Positions 63,677 through 64,000 of a DNA stretch of 64,000 nucleotides are shown here, piece by piece. The number at the start of each line of letters is the position of its first letter. Position 1 is the first letter of the stretch. The DNA is taken from the NCBI GenBank assembly GCA_963854835.1, contig OY978525.1:75493628-75557627 (forward strand), in the 5' to 3' direction. The notes under the pieces are model-generated. The model had not been told where the DNA came from and searched no databases. It saw only the letters and a program-made list of their open reading frames with translations. This DNA comes from Megamerina dolium (lineage: Eukaryota > Arthropoda > Insecta > Diptera > Megamerinidae). The translations under genes and the position numbers were made by a program.

Positions 63677-64000
63677 AATTTTAAATTTTTCGGCAATAAG
63701 CTGCTTTTGTAGAATGTTAAAATAGTTTACCGCTGTCCTCTTTTAAAGTCACACGTTATTTAGTTGTTAAATCGAAAGAGCTTGATTTAATGTTTGTAAT
63801 AATATATATTAATTAATAGTTTATTTAGCGTTTTTATTTGACCGATCTAGCTTTTTTATTTTTGAAGTGCTGGGAACACTGTATTGAATGTGTCTCCCAT
63901 GTAGATGCGAGCACGTAATAACACGAAAATAATAACAATTTCAGTATGTGTCAGACTGTGAGGCATGCGTGACTACTGTTTGCGTGTGTGCATGTACACT
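63677..64000. other. AT-rich flank, no gene seen
   Basis: No ORF or repeat was recognised to the window end. Confidence 0.6.

Overview
The window reads as a transposon-dense stretch of an insect genome, most likely a dipteran and plausibly a tephritid-type fruit fly. This is inferred from the mix of element families (Jockey, RTE-like, BEL/Pao, Ty3/Gypsy, several mariners, hAT, tRNA-derived SINEs), the AT-rich background and the 50-60 bp introns. There is no bacterial gene organisation, no rRNA or functional tRNA gene, and no CRISPR. Only one intact cellular-type gene model stands out: a three-exon gene encoding a SWIM-like zinc finger plus a YqaJ/lambda-exonuclease-type nuclease (28644-30114).

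Layout. 1-3050: BEL/Pao pol remnant, a zinc-knuckle ORF and a possible LTR. 3.1-5.0 kb: non-LTR fragment, SINE, and the 3' part of an RTE-like ORF. 5.06-9.35 kb: near full-length Jockey element inserted into that RTE-like ORF with a 12-bp target duplication. 9.4-12.4 kb: the rest of the RTE fragment, an internally deleted Gypsy fragment and a non-LTR RNase H fragment. 12.4-13.0 kb: SINE inserted in a TTAA-type MITE. 13.2-15.9 kb: BEL/Pao pol interrupted by an RTE fragment. 19.1-23.2 kb: decayed non-LTR element with three PHD-like zinc fingers, a 2A-like motif and 123-bp tandem repeats. 25.1-26.4 kb: DD37D mariner with one long ORF. 26.4-31.6 kb: solo LTR, two copies of a TWA-target MITE, the nuclease gene and a mariner remnant. 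31.9-33.6 kb: SINE split by a 1.36-kb insertion carrying a thiolase-like coding fragment. 33.9-39.3 kb: mariner remnant and two defective Gypsy copies. 39.6-41.6 kb: hAT element with an 8-bp target duplication and one internal stop. 42.9-46.3 kb: solo LTR and a decayed second Gypsy family carrying the same MITE in its gag. 46.7-52.6 kb: mariner interrupted by a second Jockey copy and by a 58-bp piece of Gypsy gag. 52.8-55.4 kb: 5'-truncated RTE-like element between two (TA)n tracts. 57.8-63.7 kb: a 5.8-kb Gypsy element with both LTRs.

One Gypsy family (LTR about 438 bp, usual target ATAT) ties the window together. It is present as one long copy, one LTR-to-LTR deletion derivative, two solo LTRs, one decayed 5' end and one internal fragment. 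Its gag/pol boundary carries what looks like a complete -1 ribosomal frameshift signal: GTTAAAC at the gag stop, a 6-nt spacer and a perfect 11-bp hairpin. Every autonomous-type element except the DD37D mariner has visible breaks, and that mariner has lost its third catalytic acidic residue. The nesting order can be read from target duplications and from coding frames that resume across insertions. All family names come from reading motifs; no database search was run.
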